A stretch of DNA of 58,424 nt from Stutzerimonas kunmingensis (GTDB lineage Bacteria; Pseudomonadota; Gammaproteobacteria; Pseudomonadales; Pseudomonadaceae): NCBI RefSeq assembly GCF_014764705.1, contig NZ_JACXXG010000028.1, forward strand, positions 1 to 58,424, in the 5' to 3' direction. Position numbers and translations under genes: made by a program. Positions 16,820-26,593 of the stretch are shown here, piece after piece. How positions within the stretch are numbered: the first letter of the stretch is position 1; the number at the start of each line of letters is the position of its first letter. The notes beneath the pieces were generated by a model. The model saw only the letters and a list, made by a program, of their open reading frames with translations, was not told where the DNA came from and ran no database searches.

Positions 16820-17898
16820 AAGCTTCGCTGCCGAACAAGCTGGACATCCTGCAGGACCGTTTCGAAGAACTCACCGCACTGCTCGGCGACGCCGAAGTCA
16901 TCAGCGATCAAAGCCGTTTTCGCGCCTATTCCCGCGAGTACGCCGAAGTCGAGCCGGTGATCGTCGCCTATCGCCAGCTGTGCAAGGTTCAGCAGGATCT
17001 CGAGGGCGCTCAGGCGCTGCTCAAGGACAGTGATCCCGACATGCGCGAGATGGCCGAGGAGGAGGTTGCCGAAGCCAAGGCCCAGCTCGAGACGCTTGAA
17101 GCCAACCTGCAGCGAATGCTGCTGCCCAAGGACCCCAACGACGGGCGCAACGTGTTCCTCGAGATCCGCGCCGGCACCGGCGGCGACGAGGCGGCGATCT
17201 TTGCCGGCGATCTGTTCCGCATGTATTCGCGCTATGCCGAGAAGCAGGGCTGGCGCGTCGAGATCCTCTCCGAGAGTGAGGGCGAGCACGGCGGCTACAA
17301 GGAAGTGATTTCCCGCGTCGAGGGTGACAACGTCTACGCCAAGCTCAAGTTCGAATCCGGCGCGCACCGCGTGCAGCGCGTGCCGGAGACCGAATCCCAG
17401 GGACGCATTCACACCTCCGCCTGCACCGTGGCGGTGTTACCGGAGCCGGATGAGCAGGCGGCGGTGGAGATCAATCCGGCCGAGCTGCGTATCGACACCT
17501 ATCGCTCCTCCGGCGCCGGCGGTCAGCACGTCAACAAGACCGACTCGGCGATTCGTATCACGCACCTGCCCACTGGCATTGTGGTCGAGTGTCAGGAAGA
17601 GCGTTCGCAGCACAAGAACCGCGTCAAGGCCATGGCCTGGCTCGCCGCCAAGCTGCAGGACCGCCAGGACGCCGCGGCGCACAAGGAAATCTCCGAGACG
17701 CGCAAGTTGCTGGTCGGCTCCGGGGATCGCTCCGAACGTATCCGTACCTACAATTTCCCCCAGGGCCGGGTCACCGACCATCGCGTCAACCTGACGCTGT
17801 ATTCGCTCAACGAAGTGATCGGCGGCGCCGTGGAGCAGGTCATCGAGCCGCTGTTGCAGGAATACCAGGCCGACCAGCTGGCCGCGCTGGGCGACTGA
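16816..17898 (+). CDS. prfA: Peptide chain release factor 1
   Basis: RF1 recognises UAA and UAG stop codons. The 360-residue protein contains the codon-recognition tripeptide region as PET within RVPETESQG (PAT in E. coli, consistent with PxT) and the catalytic GGQ in [16 protein letters not shown] near residue 235. PrmC, encoded next, methylates that GGQ glutamine. Translation is coupled to hemA by an ATGA overlap. Confidence 0.97.
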   Translation: MKASLPNKLDILQDRFEELTALLGDAEVISDQSRFRAYSREYAEVEPVIVAYRQLCKVQQDLEGAQALLKDSDPDMREMAEEEVAEAKAQLETLEANLQRMLLPKDPNDGRNVFLEIRAGTGGDEAAIFAGDLFRMYSRYAEKQGWRVEILSESEGEHGGYKEVISRVEGDNVYAKLKFESGAHRVQRVPETESQGRIHTSACTVAVLPEPDEQAAVEINPAELRIDTYRSSGAGGQHVNKTDSAIRITHLPTGIVVECQEERSQHKNRVKAMAWLAAKLQDRQDAAAHKEISETRKLLVGSGDRSERIRTYNFPQGRVTDHRVNLTLYSLNEVIGGAVEQVIEPLLQEYQADQLAALGD

Positions 17899-17932
17899 TC
17901 CTTTTCGCTGCGCTCCGCGCTAAGAGCACCTC

Positions 17933-18760
17933 ATGCCAACCATCGAGTCCCTGCTGCAAAGTGCCGATCTGCCGGACTCGCCGAGCGCCAGGCTGGATGC
18001 CGAATGGTTGCTCGCGGCCGCCCTGAACAAGTCGACCAGCTATCTGCGCACCTGGCCGGAGCGCGAGGTGCCGGCAGAGTGCGCCTCGCGCTTTGCTGCT
18101 GATCTCGCACGGAGGCGTCAGGGTGAACCGGTCGCCTACATTCTCGGGCGCCAGGGCTTCTGGAGTCTGGAACTTGAAGTGGCAGCGGATACGCTGATCC
18201 CCCGGCCTGACACCGAACTGCTGGTGGAGACCGCGCTGCAACTGCTCTCCGCTGCACCGGCCCGGGTGCTCGATCTGGGCACTGGCACCGGCGCGATTGC
18301 GCTGGCTCTGGCGACCGAGCGGCCGGCGTGGCAGGTCTGCGGTGTGGACCGTATCGAGGCCGCCGTGAGGCTGGCTGAGCGCAACCGGCTGCGGCTCGGA
18401 CTGCACAACGCTGCGTTCACCCTGAGCGACTGGTTTGCCGGTCTGAACGGGGAGCGGTTCCAGATGATCGTCAGCAATCCACCCTATATTCCGGCCAGCG
18501 ACCCGCACCTGCTGCAGGGCGATGTCCGCTTCGAGCCGCAGAGTGCGCTGATCGCGGGTGCGGATGGCCTGGACGACATCCGCACGATCATCGCCCAGGC
18601 GGCGGCGCACCTGCAGTCGGGTGGCTGGTTGCTGCTGGAGCACGGTTACGATCAGGCTGAGGCGGTGCACATGCTTTTGCTTTCCCGCGGTTTCGAGGAT
18701 GTGCAAAGCCGGCTCGATCTGGGTGGGCATGAGCGCATCAGCCTTGGCCGCCTGCCATGA
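17933..18760 (+). CDS. prmC: Release factor glutamine methyltransferase PrmC
   Basis: PrmC (formerly HemK) transfers a methyl group from AdoMet to the glutamine of the GGQ motif in release factors. The 275-residue protein has an N-terminal helical RF-binding domain (about 1-75) and a methyltransferase domain with the AdoMet loop VLDLGTGTGAIAL near 118 and the NPPY catalytic motif in VSNPPYIPA near 180. It lies 34 bp after prfA. Confidence 0.97.
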   Translation: MPTIESLLQSADLPDSPSARLDAEWLLAAALNKSTSYLRTWPEREVPAECASRFAADLARRRQGEPVAYILGRQGFWSLELEVAADTLIPRPDTELLVETALQLLSAAPARVLDLGTGTGAIALALATERPAWQVCGVDRIEAAVRLAERNRLRLGLHNAAFTLSDWFAGLNGERFQMIVSNPPYIPASDPHLLQGDVRFEPQSALIAGADGLDDIRTIIAQAAAHLQSGGWLLLEHGYDQAEAVHMLLLSRGFEDVQSRLDLGGHERISLGRLP

Positions 18761-18782
18761 TTGCGTTTTGTGAGGTGCTTGG

Positions 18783-19538
18783 ATGCTGAGTGACGAAGAG
18801 CTGCTGCGCTACAGCCGGCAGATCCTGCTCAAGCAGGTCGATATCGACGGCCAGTTGCGCCTCAAACAGAGTCGAGTGCTGATCGTCGGGCTTGGCGGGT
18901 TGGGCTCGCCGGTAGCGCTCTATCTGGCGGCCGCTGGTGTCGGTGAGCTGCACCTGGCCGACTTCGATGCGCTGGATCTGACCAATCTGCAGCGGCAGAT
19001 CGCTCACGACACCCCCTCGCTTGGCCTGCACAAGGTCGACTCGGCCATGGCCCGGCTGGGGGCGCTGAACCCCCATGTACAGCTGGTGCCGTATCGCAGC
19101 GGGCTGGACGCCGATTCCCTGGATGCGGCAGTGGAGCGGGTCGATCTGGTGCTCGATTGCACGGACAACTTCGCCATTCGCGAAGCGGTCAACGCCGCAT
19201 GCGTGAAAGCGAAAAAGCCGCTGGTCAGCGGTGCGGCGATCCGTCTCGAGGGGCAGCTTTCGGTGTTCGATCCGCGAGTCGAAACGAGCCCCTGCTACCA
19301 CTGCCTCTATGGGCACGGTAGCGAAGCCGAGCTGACCTGCAGCGAAGCCGGTGTAGTAGGGCCGCTGGTGGGCATGGTTGGCAGCCTGCAGGCGTTGGAA
19401 GCGCTCAAGCTGCTGGTTGGCTTCGGCGAGCCGCTGATTGGTCGACTGCTACTGATCGATGCGCTGTCCAGTCGCTTCCGTGAGTTGCGGGTCAAGCGCG
19501 ATCCACATTGTGCGGTGTGTGGCGCAAGCCATGGCTGA
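18783..19538 (+). CDS. moeB: MoeB/ThiF-family adenylyltransferase (MPT-synthase adenylyltransferase)
   Basis: E1-like enzymes of this family adenylate the C-terminus of the sulfur carrier MoaD (molybdopterin) or ThiS (thiamine). The 251-residue protein shows the Rossmann [13 protein letters not shown] near residue 40, [19 protein letters not shown] near 125, and two Cys-x-x-Cys pairs (CYHC near 172, CAVC near 244) that hold zinc. No MoaD or ThiS gene is adjacent, so the partner is not shown by context. Its end overlaps the murI start by 8 bases. MoeB is the usual name for this locus in pseudomonads. Confidence 0.9.
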   Translation: MLSDEELLRYSRQILLKQVDIDGQLRLKQSRVLIVGLGGLGSPVALYLAAAGVGELHLADFDALDLTNLQRQIAHDTPSLGLHKVDSAMARLGALNPHVQLVPYRSGLDADSLDAAVERVDLVLDCTDNFAIREAVNAACVKAKKPLVSGAAIRLEGQLSVFDPRVETSPCYHCLYGHGSEAELTCSEAGVVGPLVGMVGSLQALEALKLLVGFGEPLIGRLLLIDALSSRFRELRVKRDPHCAVCGASHG

Positions 19539-20325
19539 CTGCGCAGCACCGGTCGGCGTCTTCGACTCCGGAGTAGGCGGGCTCTCGGTGCTGCGTGAGA
19601 TCCGGCAGCGCCTGCCGCATGAGTCGCTGCTCTATCTGGCCGACAGCGCCCATGTCCCCTATGGCGAAAAGAGCCCGGACTACATCCGTGAGCGCTGCCG
19701 TGTCATTGCGGCCTTTTTTATCGAGAAGGGCGCGAAGGCGCTGGTGGTGGCCTGCAATACTGCGACCGCCGCTGGCGTCACCGAATTGCGCGAGCTGTAT
19801 CCGCAATTGCCGATCATCGCCATGGAACCGGCCGTCAAGCCCGCCGCCCAGGCCACGCGAAGTGGTGTCGTCGGCGTGCTGGCGACCACCGGAACGCTGA
19901 AGAGCGCCCGCTTTGCCGCGTTGCTCGATCGCTTTGCCGCAGATGTACGGGTGATCACTCAGCCGTGTCCCGGTTTGGTCGAGCGCATCGAGGCAGGCGA
20001 TCTGAACAGTGCCGAAACGCGCGCCATGCTGATGACGTGGGTCGGGCCGCTGCTGGCACAAGGCTGCGACACGCTGATTCTGGGTTGCACGCATTACCCC
20101 TTTATAAGGCCGCTGCTCAGCGAGCTACTGCCTGGAAACGTCCGCCTGATTGATACCGGAGCAGCCGTCGCGCGACACTTGCGCGATCTGCTGGCGGAGC
20201 GCCATCTGCTCGCCAGCGGGGTGGCCTCCGAGCATTTCTATTGCAGCGGCGATCCGCGGCGAATGGCCAGCGTGTTGCCTATACTTTGGGGCGAAAACGC
20301 GAAAGTCGAGTTTTTCCCCCGCTAG
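19531..20325 (+). CDS. murI: Glutamate racemase
   Basis: MurI converts L- to D-glutamate for peptidoglycan. The ATG at 19531 ([17 protein letters not shown]) gives 264 residues, the family length. Both catalytic cysteines are present: [10 protein letters not shown] near residue 74 and LGCTHYPF near 185. The gene overlaps moeB by 8 bp, so it is the last member of the hemA-prfA-prmC-moeB-murI run. A terminator-like hairpin begins within its last codons. Confidence 0.97.
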   Translation: MADCAAPVGVFDSGVGGLSVLREIRQRLPHESLLYLADSAHVPYGEKSPDYIRERCRVIAAFFIEKGAKALVVACNTATAAGVTELRELYPQLPIIAMEPAVKPAAQATRSGVVGVLATTGTLKSARFAALLDRFAADVRVITQPCPGLVERIEAGDLNSAETRAMLMTWVGPLLAQGCDTLILGCTHYPFIRPLLSELLPGNVRLIDTGAAVARHLRDLLAERHLLASGVASEHFYCSGDPRRMASVLPILWGENAKVEFFPR

Positions 20326-20348
20326 GAACTCCAAGCGCAGCGGGGTTT
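20317..20348 (+). terminator. Terminator overlapping the murI stop codon
   Basis: The stem CCCCGCT/AGCGGGG (20317-20323 and 20339-20345) is followed by TTTCTC. The left arm covers the last murI codons and part of the TAG. The T run is short, so strength is uncertain. Confidence 0.6.
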
Positions 20349-20406
20349 CTCAAATATGCTGGCACCAAAAAACCAAACAAATGCAGTGTTTGATAAGGAA
20401 GTTCTC

Positions 20407-20925
20407 ATGAAAAAACTGTTCTCCCTGGCTGCAGTGGCGGCACTCTCTGTAGGTTCGGTGGCGGCTGCCCATGCCGTAGACTTTACCGTTGCGGTCGGCC
20501 AGACCGACGAGTCGACCATGACCTATCGCCTGGGTGCGCAATTCGATTTCGGCACCAGCTGGTTCCAGACCAGCGTGGGCCGACTGACCGGCTACTGGGA
20601 TGCTGGTTATACCTACTGGGAGGGCGACGAGTCGTCGAGCAATCACAGCATTTCGCTGGCCCCGGTCTTCGTCTACGAGTTCGCTGGTGAATCGGTCAAA
20701 CCCTATGTCGAGGCAGGCATCGGCGTCGCGGCGTTCGAGAACACCGAGGTTGAGGGCAACGGTCTCGGTTCGTCTTTCCAGTTCGAGGATCGGATCGGTG
20801 CGGGCCTGCGCTTCGCCGGTGGCCACGAAGTGGGCGTGCGCGCAATCCACTATTCCAACGCCGGCATCAAGAAGCCGAACGATGGTGTCGAAAGCTACGC
20901 CCTGCATTACCGCATGGCGTTCTAA
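20407..20925 (+). CDS. pagL: Lipid A 3-O-deacylase PagL
   Basis: PagL is an outer-membrane beta-barrel enzyme that removes the 3-O acyl chain from lipid A. The ATG at 20407 gives a signal peptide (MKKLFSLAAVAALSVGSVAA, cleaved near AHA-VDF) and a mature chain of about 150 residues made of alternating strands. The catalytic His-x-Ser lies in RAIHYSNAGIKKPNDGVES, with the glutamate in GVES, and the chain ends in an aromatic residue (RMAF) typical of barrel proteins. It follows murI, as in P. aeruginosa, but is separated by a terminator and probably has its own promoter. Confidence 0.92.
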   Translation: MKKLFSLAAVAALSVGSVAAAHAVDFTVAVGQTDESTMTYRLGAQFDFGTSWFQTSVGRLTGYWDAGYTYWEGDESSSNHSISLAPVFVYEFAGESVKPYVEAGIGVAAFENTEVEGNGLGSSFQFEDRIGAGLRFAGGHEVGVRAIHYSNAGIKKPNDGVESYALHYRMAF

Positions 20926-20982
20926 GCGAGTTTTCTCTAGGTGCTGCAGGGCGTTTCGCCAGCCCTGCACTGCCCATAGCGT

Positions 20983-21294
20983 TCAGCCATATGCCGTGGC
21001 GCTGCCCTTGCGCTCTTCGTGGCAATCCTCTGATCCCAGTTCGAACTCCCTGCAGATCAATGGCCGGTTTTCGTAGATCGTGCAGCGCATGCTGTCCCGA
21101 TCAAGCGCCGCGCACCAGCCGTCCTCCAGGCGCAGCATGACTTCGCCGCCCCAGCTATCGGTGTCGATGTAGCGCTGCGGGACGCCGGTATCGCTGAACA
21201 GCAACACTTCGAGTCGGCAGCAGCAGGCCGCGCAGGTGGCGCAGCTCACGCTGGTGTCTTCGAGTTGCTGGTGGGGGATGGTCGAATCGTTCAT
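20983..21294 (-). CDS. YkgJ-family cysteine cluster protein
   Basis: This 103-residue cytoplasmic protein is rich in ordered cysteines: CATCAACCC near residue 18, CAALDRDSMRC near 66, ICREF near 86 and EDC near 95. These are the YkgJ/UPF0153 pattern thought to hold a metal or Fe-S cluster. Function in the family is unknown. It is convergent with pagL, and the gap between them holds a GC-rich hairpin (about 20940-20970) without a T run. Confidence 0.88.
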   Translation of the reverse strand: MNDSTIPHQQLEDTSVSCATCAACCCRLEVLLFSDTGVPQRYIDTDSWGGEVMLRLEDGWCAALDRDSMRCTIYENRPLICREFELGSEDCHEERKGSATAYG

Positions 21295-21376
21295 CGCGCC
21301 AGTCTAGTCGATACGCTCGACCAGGCGCCCACTCAGGGCGCCGAGCGGCGGCACCAGCAAAGCCGGTACCACACTT

Positions 21377-22636
21377 TTACAGCTCTTCGTTCAGCTGCTT
21401 GTTGCGCCAACCGTCCCCGCCGGGAAGCAGAAGGTTGAGCAGTAGTGCAATGATCGCGCACAGCGAGATGCCGGACAGAGTGAATTCGCCGTAACCGAAT
21501 GCCATGCCACCGATGCCGAACACCAGCGTCACCGAGACGATGATCAGGTTGCGTGCCTCGGACAGGTCGACCTGATGACGAATCAACGTGCTCAGACCCA
21601 CCACGGCAATTGAGCCGAACAGCAGGCAGAGAATGCCACCCATCACTGGAACCGGAATGCTCAGCAAGCCGGCGCCGAATTTGCCAATGAAGGCCAGGGC
21701 GATGGCGAAGACCGCTGCCCAGGTCATGATCTTCGGGTTGTAGTTCTTGGTCAGCATCACCGCGCCGGTCACTTCGGCATAGGTGGTATTCGGCGGGCCG
21801 CCGAAAAGGCCGGCTGCCGAGGTGGCCACGCCATCGCCCAGCAGCGTGCGGTGCAAGCCTGGCTTCTTGACGTAGTTGTTGCCGGTCACGCTGCCGATGG
21901 CCACCACGCCGCCGATGTGCTCGATGGCCGGTGCCAGGGCGACCGGGACCATGAACAGAATGGCGCCGATATTGAACTCCGGCGCGACGAAGTTCGGCAT
22001 CGCCAGCCAGGGCGCTGCGGCGATACCGCTGGTATCCACCACGCCGAGAGCAAACGACAGCCCGTAGCCGACCGCGACGCCGGCGAGAATCGGTACCAGC
22101 CGAAACAAGCCCTTGCCCAACACTGCCACGAGCAGGGTGGTGACCAGCGCCGGCATCGAGATGAACATCGCCGTCTGATAGGGGATCAGCTGGGCACTGC
22201 CGTCGCCGGCCTTGCCCATGGCCATGTTCACTGCTACCGGCGACAGTGCCAGACCGATGGAAATGATCACTGGTGCGATGACCACGGGCGGCAACAGGCG
22301 GTCAATGAAGCCCGGGCCTTTCAGGCGCACGGCGAAACCGAGCACGATGTACACCAGCCCGGCAGCCATCACGCCGCCCATGACCGCAGGCAGGCCGAAC
22401 TCGCCCTTGGCAGCGATGATCGGGGCGATGAAGGCGAAGCTCGATGCAAGGAATACTGGCACTTGACGCTTGGTGACCAGCTGGAACAGAAGCGTGCCGA
22501 GACCGGCAGTGAACAGAGCGACGTTGGGGTCCATGCCGGTGATCAGTGGCATCAGCACCAGTGCGCCGAAGGCGACGAACAGCATTTGCGCGCCGGCCAG
22601 TACCTGCCGGCCTACCGGCTCCTCGGGATGCGACAT
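21377..22636 (-). CDS. uraA: Uracil/xanthine-family permease UraA
   Basis: This 419-residue NCS2-type nucleobase:proton symporter has about 12-14 hydrophobic segments throughout and the family signature around GGPPNTTYAEVTGAV near residue 285. Its ATG lies two bases after the upp stop, so uptake and phosphoribosylation of uracil are made together. Uracil specificity is inferred from the upp linkage. Confidence 0.95.
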   Translation of the reverse strand: MSHPEEPVGRQVLAGAQMLFVAFGALVLMPLITGMDPNVALFTAGLGTLLFQLVTKRQVPVFLASSFAFIAPIIAAKGEFGLPAVMGGVMAAGLVYIVLGFAVRLKGPGFIDRLLPPVVIAPVIISIGLALSPVAVNMAMGKAGDGSAQLIPYQTAMFISMPALVTTLLVAVLGKGLFRLVPILAGVAVGYGLSFALGVVDTSGIAAAPWLAMPNFVAPEFNIGAILFMVPVALAPAIEHIGGVVAIGSVTGNNYVKKPGLHRTLLGDGVATSAAGLFGGPPNTTYAEVTGAVMLTKNYNPKIMTWAAVFAIALAFIGKFGAGLLSIPVPVMGGILCLLFGSIAVVGLSTLIRHQVDLSEARNLIIVSVTLVFGIGGMAFGYGEFTLSGISLCAIIALLLNLLLPGGDGWRNKQLNEEL

Positions 22637-22638
22637 GC

Positions 22639-23277
22639 TCAGATGTCCTTCTGCTTGGTGCCGAAGATCTTGTCACCGGCATCGCCCAGGCCCGGAACGA
22701 TATAGCCGTGCTCATCCAGGCGCTGGTCGATGGAGGCGGTGAAGATCAGCACGTCGGGGTGCGCCTTCTCGACGGCGGCGATGCCTTCCGGTGCGGCGAC
22801 CAGGACCAGGGCGCGTATCTCCTTGCAGCCCGCCTTTTTCAGCATGTCGATGGTGGCGACCATCGAACCGCCGGTAGCGAGCATCGGGTCGATGATGATC
22901 GCCAGGCGCTGTTCGATTTCCGGAACCAGCTTTTCCAAATAGGTCTGCGCCTGCAGCGTCTCTTCATTGCGGGCGATGCCGACCGCGCTGACTTTGGCGC
23001 CGGGGATAAGGCTGAGCACGCCATCGAGCATGCCGATGCCGGCCCGCAGAATCGGTACTACGGTAATCTTCTTGCCGGAGATCTTTTCCACCTGCACCGG
23101 GCCGCACCAGCCGTCGATGCTGTAGTGTTCCAGCGGGAGATCCGAAGTCGCTTCATAAGTGAGGATCGAGCCCACTTCCTGCGCCAGTTCACGGAAGTTC
23201 TTGGTGCTGATGTCTGCACGGCGCATCAGGCCGAGCTTGTGGCGGATCAGCGGGTGGCGGATCTCTCGAATGGGCAT
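22639..23277 (-). CDS. upp: Uracil phosphoribosyltransferase
   Basis: Upp makes UMP from uracil and PRPP. The 212-residue protein has the PRPP-binding loop [12 protein letters not shown] near residue 130 and the C-terminal uracil-binding [12 protein letters not shown]. It is the first gene of upp-uraA and diverges from hpt across a 259-bp gap in which no specific regulatory site was recognised. Confidence 0.97.
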   Translation of the reverse strand: MPIREIRHPLIRHKLGLMRRADISTKNFRELAQEVGSILTYEATSDLPLEHYSIDGWCGPVQVEKISGKKITVVPILRAGIGMLDGVLSLIPGAKVSAVGIARNEETLQAQTYLEKLVPEIEQRLAIIIDPMLATGGSMVATIDMLKKAGCKEIRALVLVAAPEGIAAVEKAHPDVLIFTASIDQRLDEHGYIVPGLGDAGDKIFGTKQKDI

Positions 23278-23536
23278 TGTGGGCTCCGGCGGGCAAATAA
23301 ACCGGCTTAGATTAAAGCATCGTCGGGTCAGCGGCTATTCGCGTGTCATCCGGCCAGCAGACTTGCTGCGCACGGCGAGGGTGGGTATCTTCCCCGCCCT
23401 TTCGCGAACGGCCGAAAATCGGCTGTTTGGTCAGGTTTTTCGCTGTCCGGGTTCGCCTGGCATCACGGCGATTCAACCGCTCGAGCTGCCAGCCCCGGCT
23501 GGTGCTCCCAACTAAACTCTCTGGGGGAATCGCTTC

Positions 23537-24094
23537 ATGTCCGTCGATCTCGCACATATCCGCCAAGTCATGGCCGAGGCAGACTGTCTGTACACCGAGG
23601 AGCAAGTCGAAGCGGCGATCGCCAAGGTTGCCGAAACCATCAACGTCGAGCTGGCCGAGCGCAATCCGGTGGTGTTCTGCGTCATGAATGGCGGGCTGAT
23701 CTTCTCCGGCAAATTGGTGCCGAAGCTGAACTTCCCCCTCGAGTTGTCCTACCTGCATGCGACCCGTTACCGCAACGAGACCAGCGGCGGCGAGCTGTTC
23801 TGGAAGGCCAAGCCGGAGATTTCCTTCATCGATCGCGACGTGCTGATCATCGATGACATCCTGGATGAGGGGCACACGCTGGGCGCAATCATCGATTTCT
23901 GCCGTCATGCCGGGGCTGCCGCCGTGCATACCGCAGTGCTGATTGACAAGGACCACCAGCGCAAGGCGCGCCCGGATCTGAAAGCGGACTACGTTGGGCT
24001 CAGCTGCATCGACCGCTATATCTTTGGTTACGGGATGGACTACAAGGGCTACTGGCGCAACGCCCCGGGTATCTACGCCGTAAAAGGTATGTAA
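23537..24094 (+). CDS. hpt: Hypoxanthine-guanine phosphoribosyltransferase
   Basis: This 185-residue purine salvage enzyme converts hypoxanthine or guanine plus PRPP to IMP or GMP. The PRPP loop is VLIIDDILDEGHTL near residue 105, and VVFCVMNGGLIFSG near 50 is the pyrophosphate loop. The family includes the pseudomonad protein sometimes called hypoxanthine-guanine phosphoribosyltransferase or HprT. Divergent from upp. Confidence 0.93.
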   Translation: MSVDLAHIRQVMAEADCLYTEEQVEAAIAKVAETINVELAERNPVVFCVMNGGLIFSGKLVPKLNFPLELSYLHATRYRNETSGGELFWKAKPEISFIDRDVLIIDDILDEGHTLGAIIDFCRHAGAAAVHTAVLIDKDHQRKARPDLKADYVGLSCIDRYIFGYGMDYKGYWRNAPGIYAVKGM

Positions 24095-24624
24095 GCGTCT
24101 CGGCGGGGCTTATTGTCATGCGCGCCCGCAATGGGTGCGCAGCGACGTAGCCGCGACGATTCGCCGTCCCGGCGACAGCCATGCGCGCTTCGATCTGGGA
24201 GCTACAGCGGTTACGTTTCGATTGGCCCCATTGCGCTTCCTAAAGTAACGCAGCGGCGGTGTGCCCACGCCTGATCCGCTCGTTGTCGGGCTGGCTGCCT
24301 TTCGTGGTTCACAATGCCGGCTGCCTTGATCCAGACGGATTGGGCTGCCTTATCGGCGTGATGAATACTACTTTCGGATAACCAGCCGACATTTCTCCAT
24401 TCCAACCGCACGAAAGGCTCTGCGGCGGGCTTTGCGCTGCTAGCGTTCACGGCTAAGCTCAGAACGTCCTTAATACGCATGGCCGAACGAAATCACGCTG
24501 AAAGCCACTGCTGGAAAGGCTATTCATACTAAAGGATTACAAGCTAAATCAAACCTTAGTGCGCTTAACCCTCCTTCTACGTCTGGGTAGGGTTGACGCA
24601 CTTCGAACCAACCAGGAGCGCCTC
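24095..24624. other. 530-bp intergenic region before the DUF1302 gene
   Basis: No convincing gene is seen. A 90-codon minus-strand frame at 24211-24480 has no recognisable family, no good ribosome binding site and no coding character. Base composition drops toward AT from about 24480 onward. A good ribosome binding site (AGGAG at 24613-24617) serves the following gene. No terminator, sigma-54 site or RNA motif could be supported. Confidence 0.6.
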
Positions 24625-26496
24625 ATGACAAAAACAACAAGGCAAGGATTCTTCCAGCCCAAGACACTGGCCCTTGCCGTTGCGCTGGGCACTGCTGCAC
24701 CGGCTTACGCAGTCAATTTCAATATCGGGGAGCTTGAGGGGCAGTTCGACTCGTCCATGTCTGTGGGCGCCAGCTGGTCCATGGCGGACAGGGACATGGA
24801 TCTGGTCGGCTTGGCCAATGGAGGAACTGGCTATACCCAGACAGGGGATGATGGGCGGCTTAACTTCAAGAAGGGCGAAACCTTTTCCAAGATTTTCAAA
24901 GGTGTCCATGATCTTGAGCTTCGTTATCGCGATAGCGGCGCCTTTATTCGTGGTAAGTACTGGTATGACTTCGAACTGAAGGATGAAAACCGTCTGTTCA
25001 AGGATATCAGCGACAGCAACCGGAAAGAGGCGGCTCAATCATCGGGTGCGCAGATTCTGGACGCGTTTCTTTATCACAACTATGCGATTGGTGATTTGCC
25101 GGGGACCGTGCGTCTCGGAAAGCAAGTAGTGAGCTGGGGTGAAAGTACTTTTATTGGTAACAGCATCAACTCAATCAACCCATTGGATGCGGCCGCTTTC
25201 CGTCGCCCCGGTGCTGAAATCAAGGAAGGCCTGATTCCTGTCAATATGCTCTACGTCTCGCAGAGTCTGACTGATCGACTCAGCATGGAGGCGTTCTATC
25301 AGCTCGAGTGGGATCAAACGATCATCGACAATTGCGGCACCTTCTACGCCAGTAATGACGTTGCAGCCGATGGTTGCGATGATAATTACACGGTCCTATC
25401 TGCTGCTCAGCGCGACGCTATCATTGGTGCTGGGGTTACGATTGATCAGCTAAATGCATTGATCGGTGCCGACTATTATGCCGGCCTGGACGATCTAGGC
25501 ATTATCGTGGGGCCTGAAGGTGTAACAGTTCCGCGTGGTGGTGACCGGGATGCTCGAGATTCCGGCCAGTATGGATTTGCGTTTCGGTGGCTGGGTGACG
25601 TGGCCGAATACGGTCTGTATTTCATGAACTACCACAGCCGTACGCCAACCGTCGGCTACCAGAATGCATCCGCCGCTGAGATCCAGGCGTTGTTAGGGCT
25701 TCTCGGTACTCCGTCTCCAGGCGGTCCGCTTCCATCAGGGGCGGCCTTCAGCGGCCTGGCATCTGCCGCTTTGCTAAGCAACGGCGAGTACTATCTCGAG
25801 TATCCGGAAGATATCCGCTTGTATGGCGCAAGCTTTTCTACGACCTTGCCAACAGGCACAGCGTGGTCTGGTGAAATCAGCTATAGGCCAAACCTTCCGG
25901 TAGCTCTCAACTCTACATATACCACCGGATTGCTTGCTACCGGCATCGGCGGTTCCATTGCTACCGGTGACTTCGCGGGTGCGATCGGCCAGGCGGGTAT
26001 CGAACATCGGGGCTATAACCGCAAGGAAGTCACTCAGCTACAGACCACGTTTACGCACTTCTTCGATCAGGTCTTGGGCGCTCAGCGAGTCACCGTAGTG
26101 GGTGAGATCGGCTATGCACATGTTGGTGGGCTGGAAAGTAAGAGCGAGCTTCGTTACGGTCGTGACTCCATTTATGGTCTGGATACGCCAGAGTATGGGA
26201 ATGATGGCTTCGTAACCGCCAACTCCTGGGGTTATCGCCTGCGCGCCATTGCGGACTACGACAACGTCTTTGCCGGCATCAACTTCAAGCCCAACCTGTC
26301 GTTCTCCCACGATGTTGACGGTTATGGCCCGAACGGCCTGTTCAACGAAGGCTCCAAAGCGGTCAGCATTGGTCTGGATGCCGAATACCAAAACATGTAC
26401 ACCGCCAGCCTGTCCTACACCGACTTCTTCGGCGGCGACTACAACACGCTGGTTGATCGCGACTTCCTCGCGTTCAGCGTGGGCGTGAACTTCTAA
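24625..26496 (+). CDS. DUF1302-family envelope protein (probable outer-membrane protein)
   Basis: This 623-residue precursor starts at ATG 24625 behind AGGAG and has a signal peptide ending near APAYA-VNFN (residue 30). The mature part is rich in alternating aromatic and glycine residues (SMSVGASWSM, ELRYRDSGAFIRGKYWYDF) and ends in ...FSVGVNF with a terminal aromatic, all in keeping with an outer-membrane barrel. DUF1302 proteins are usually paired with DUF1329 proteins, as here 97 bp downstream. The middle of the gene (about 24850-26230) is lower in GC than its 3' end. Function unknown; transport or surface display of hydrophobic compounds is an inference. Confidence 0.88.
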   Translation: MTKTTRQGFFQPKTLALAVALGTAAPAYAVNFNIGELEGQFDSSMSVGASWSMADRDMDLVGLANGGTGYTQTGDDGRLNFKKGETFSKIFKGVHDLELRYRDSGAFIRGKYWYDFELKDENRLFKDISDSNRKEAAQSSGAQILDAFLYHNYAIGDLPGTVRLGKQVVSWGESTFIGNSINSINPLDAAAFRRPGAEIKEGLIPVNMLYVSQSLTDRLSMEAFYQLEWDQTIIDNCGTFYASNDVAADGCDDNYTVLSAAQRDAIIGAGVTIDQLNALIGADYYAGLDDLGIIVGPEGVTVPRGGDRDARDSGQYGFAFRWLGDVAEYGLYFMNYHSRTPTVGYQNASAAEIQALLGLLGTPSPGGPLPSGAAFSGLASAALLSNGEYYLEYPEDIRLYGASFSTTLPTGTAWSGEISYRPNLPVALNSTYTTGLLATGIGGSIATGDFAGAIGQAGIEHRGYNRKEVTQLQTTFTHFFDQVLGAQRVTVVGEIGYAHVGGLESKSELRYGRDSIYGLDTPEYGNDGFVTANSWGYRLRAIADYDNVFAGINFKPNLSFSHDVDGYGPNGLFNEGSKAVSIGLDAEYQNMYTASLSYTDFFGGDYNTLVDRDFLAFSVGVNF

Positions 26497-26593
26497 GGAG
26501 ACCCGCGCTGTGTCCGGCCGATGAGGAAGGTCGGCCGGACTACGACGGTAAGCAAGGCCTCCGGTAAACAAGATCAAGAGGAACTGGAATCGT

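Noticed and set aside
20940..20970. GTGCTGCAGGGC / GCCCTGCAC hairpin after pagL as a terminator
   Set aside because: The stem is real but there is no T run, so it is left as an unclassified hairpin.
24215..24245. Possible sigma-54 promoter (TTGGC...TTGC)
   Set aside because: The GG and GC elements are only about seven bases apart rather than the required ten or so.
24211..24480. A 90-codon frame in the gap after hpt
   Set aside because: No family, poor ribosome site, atypical composition; the gap is better described as non-coding.
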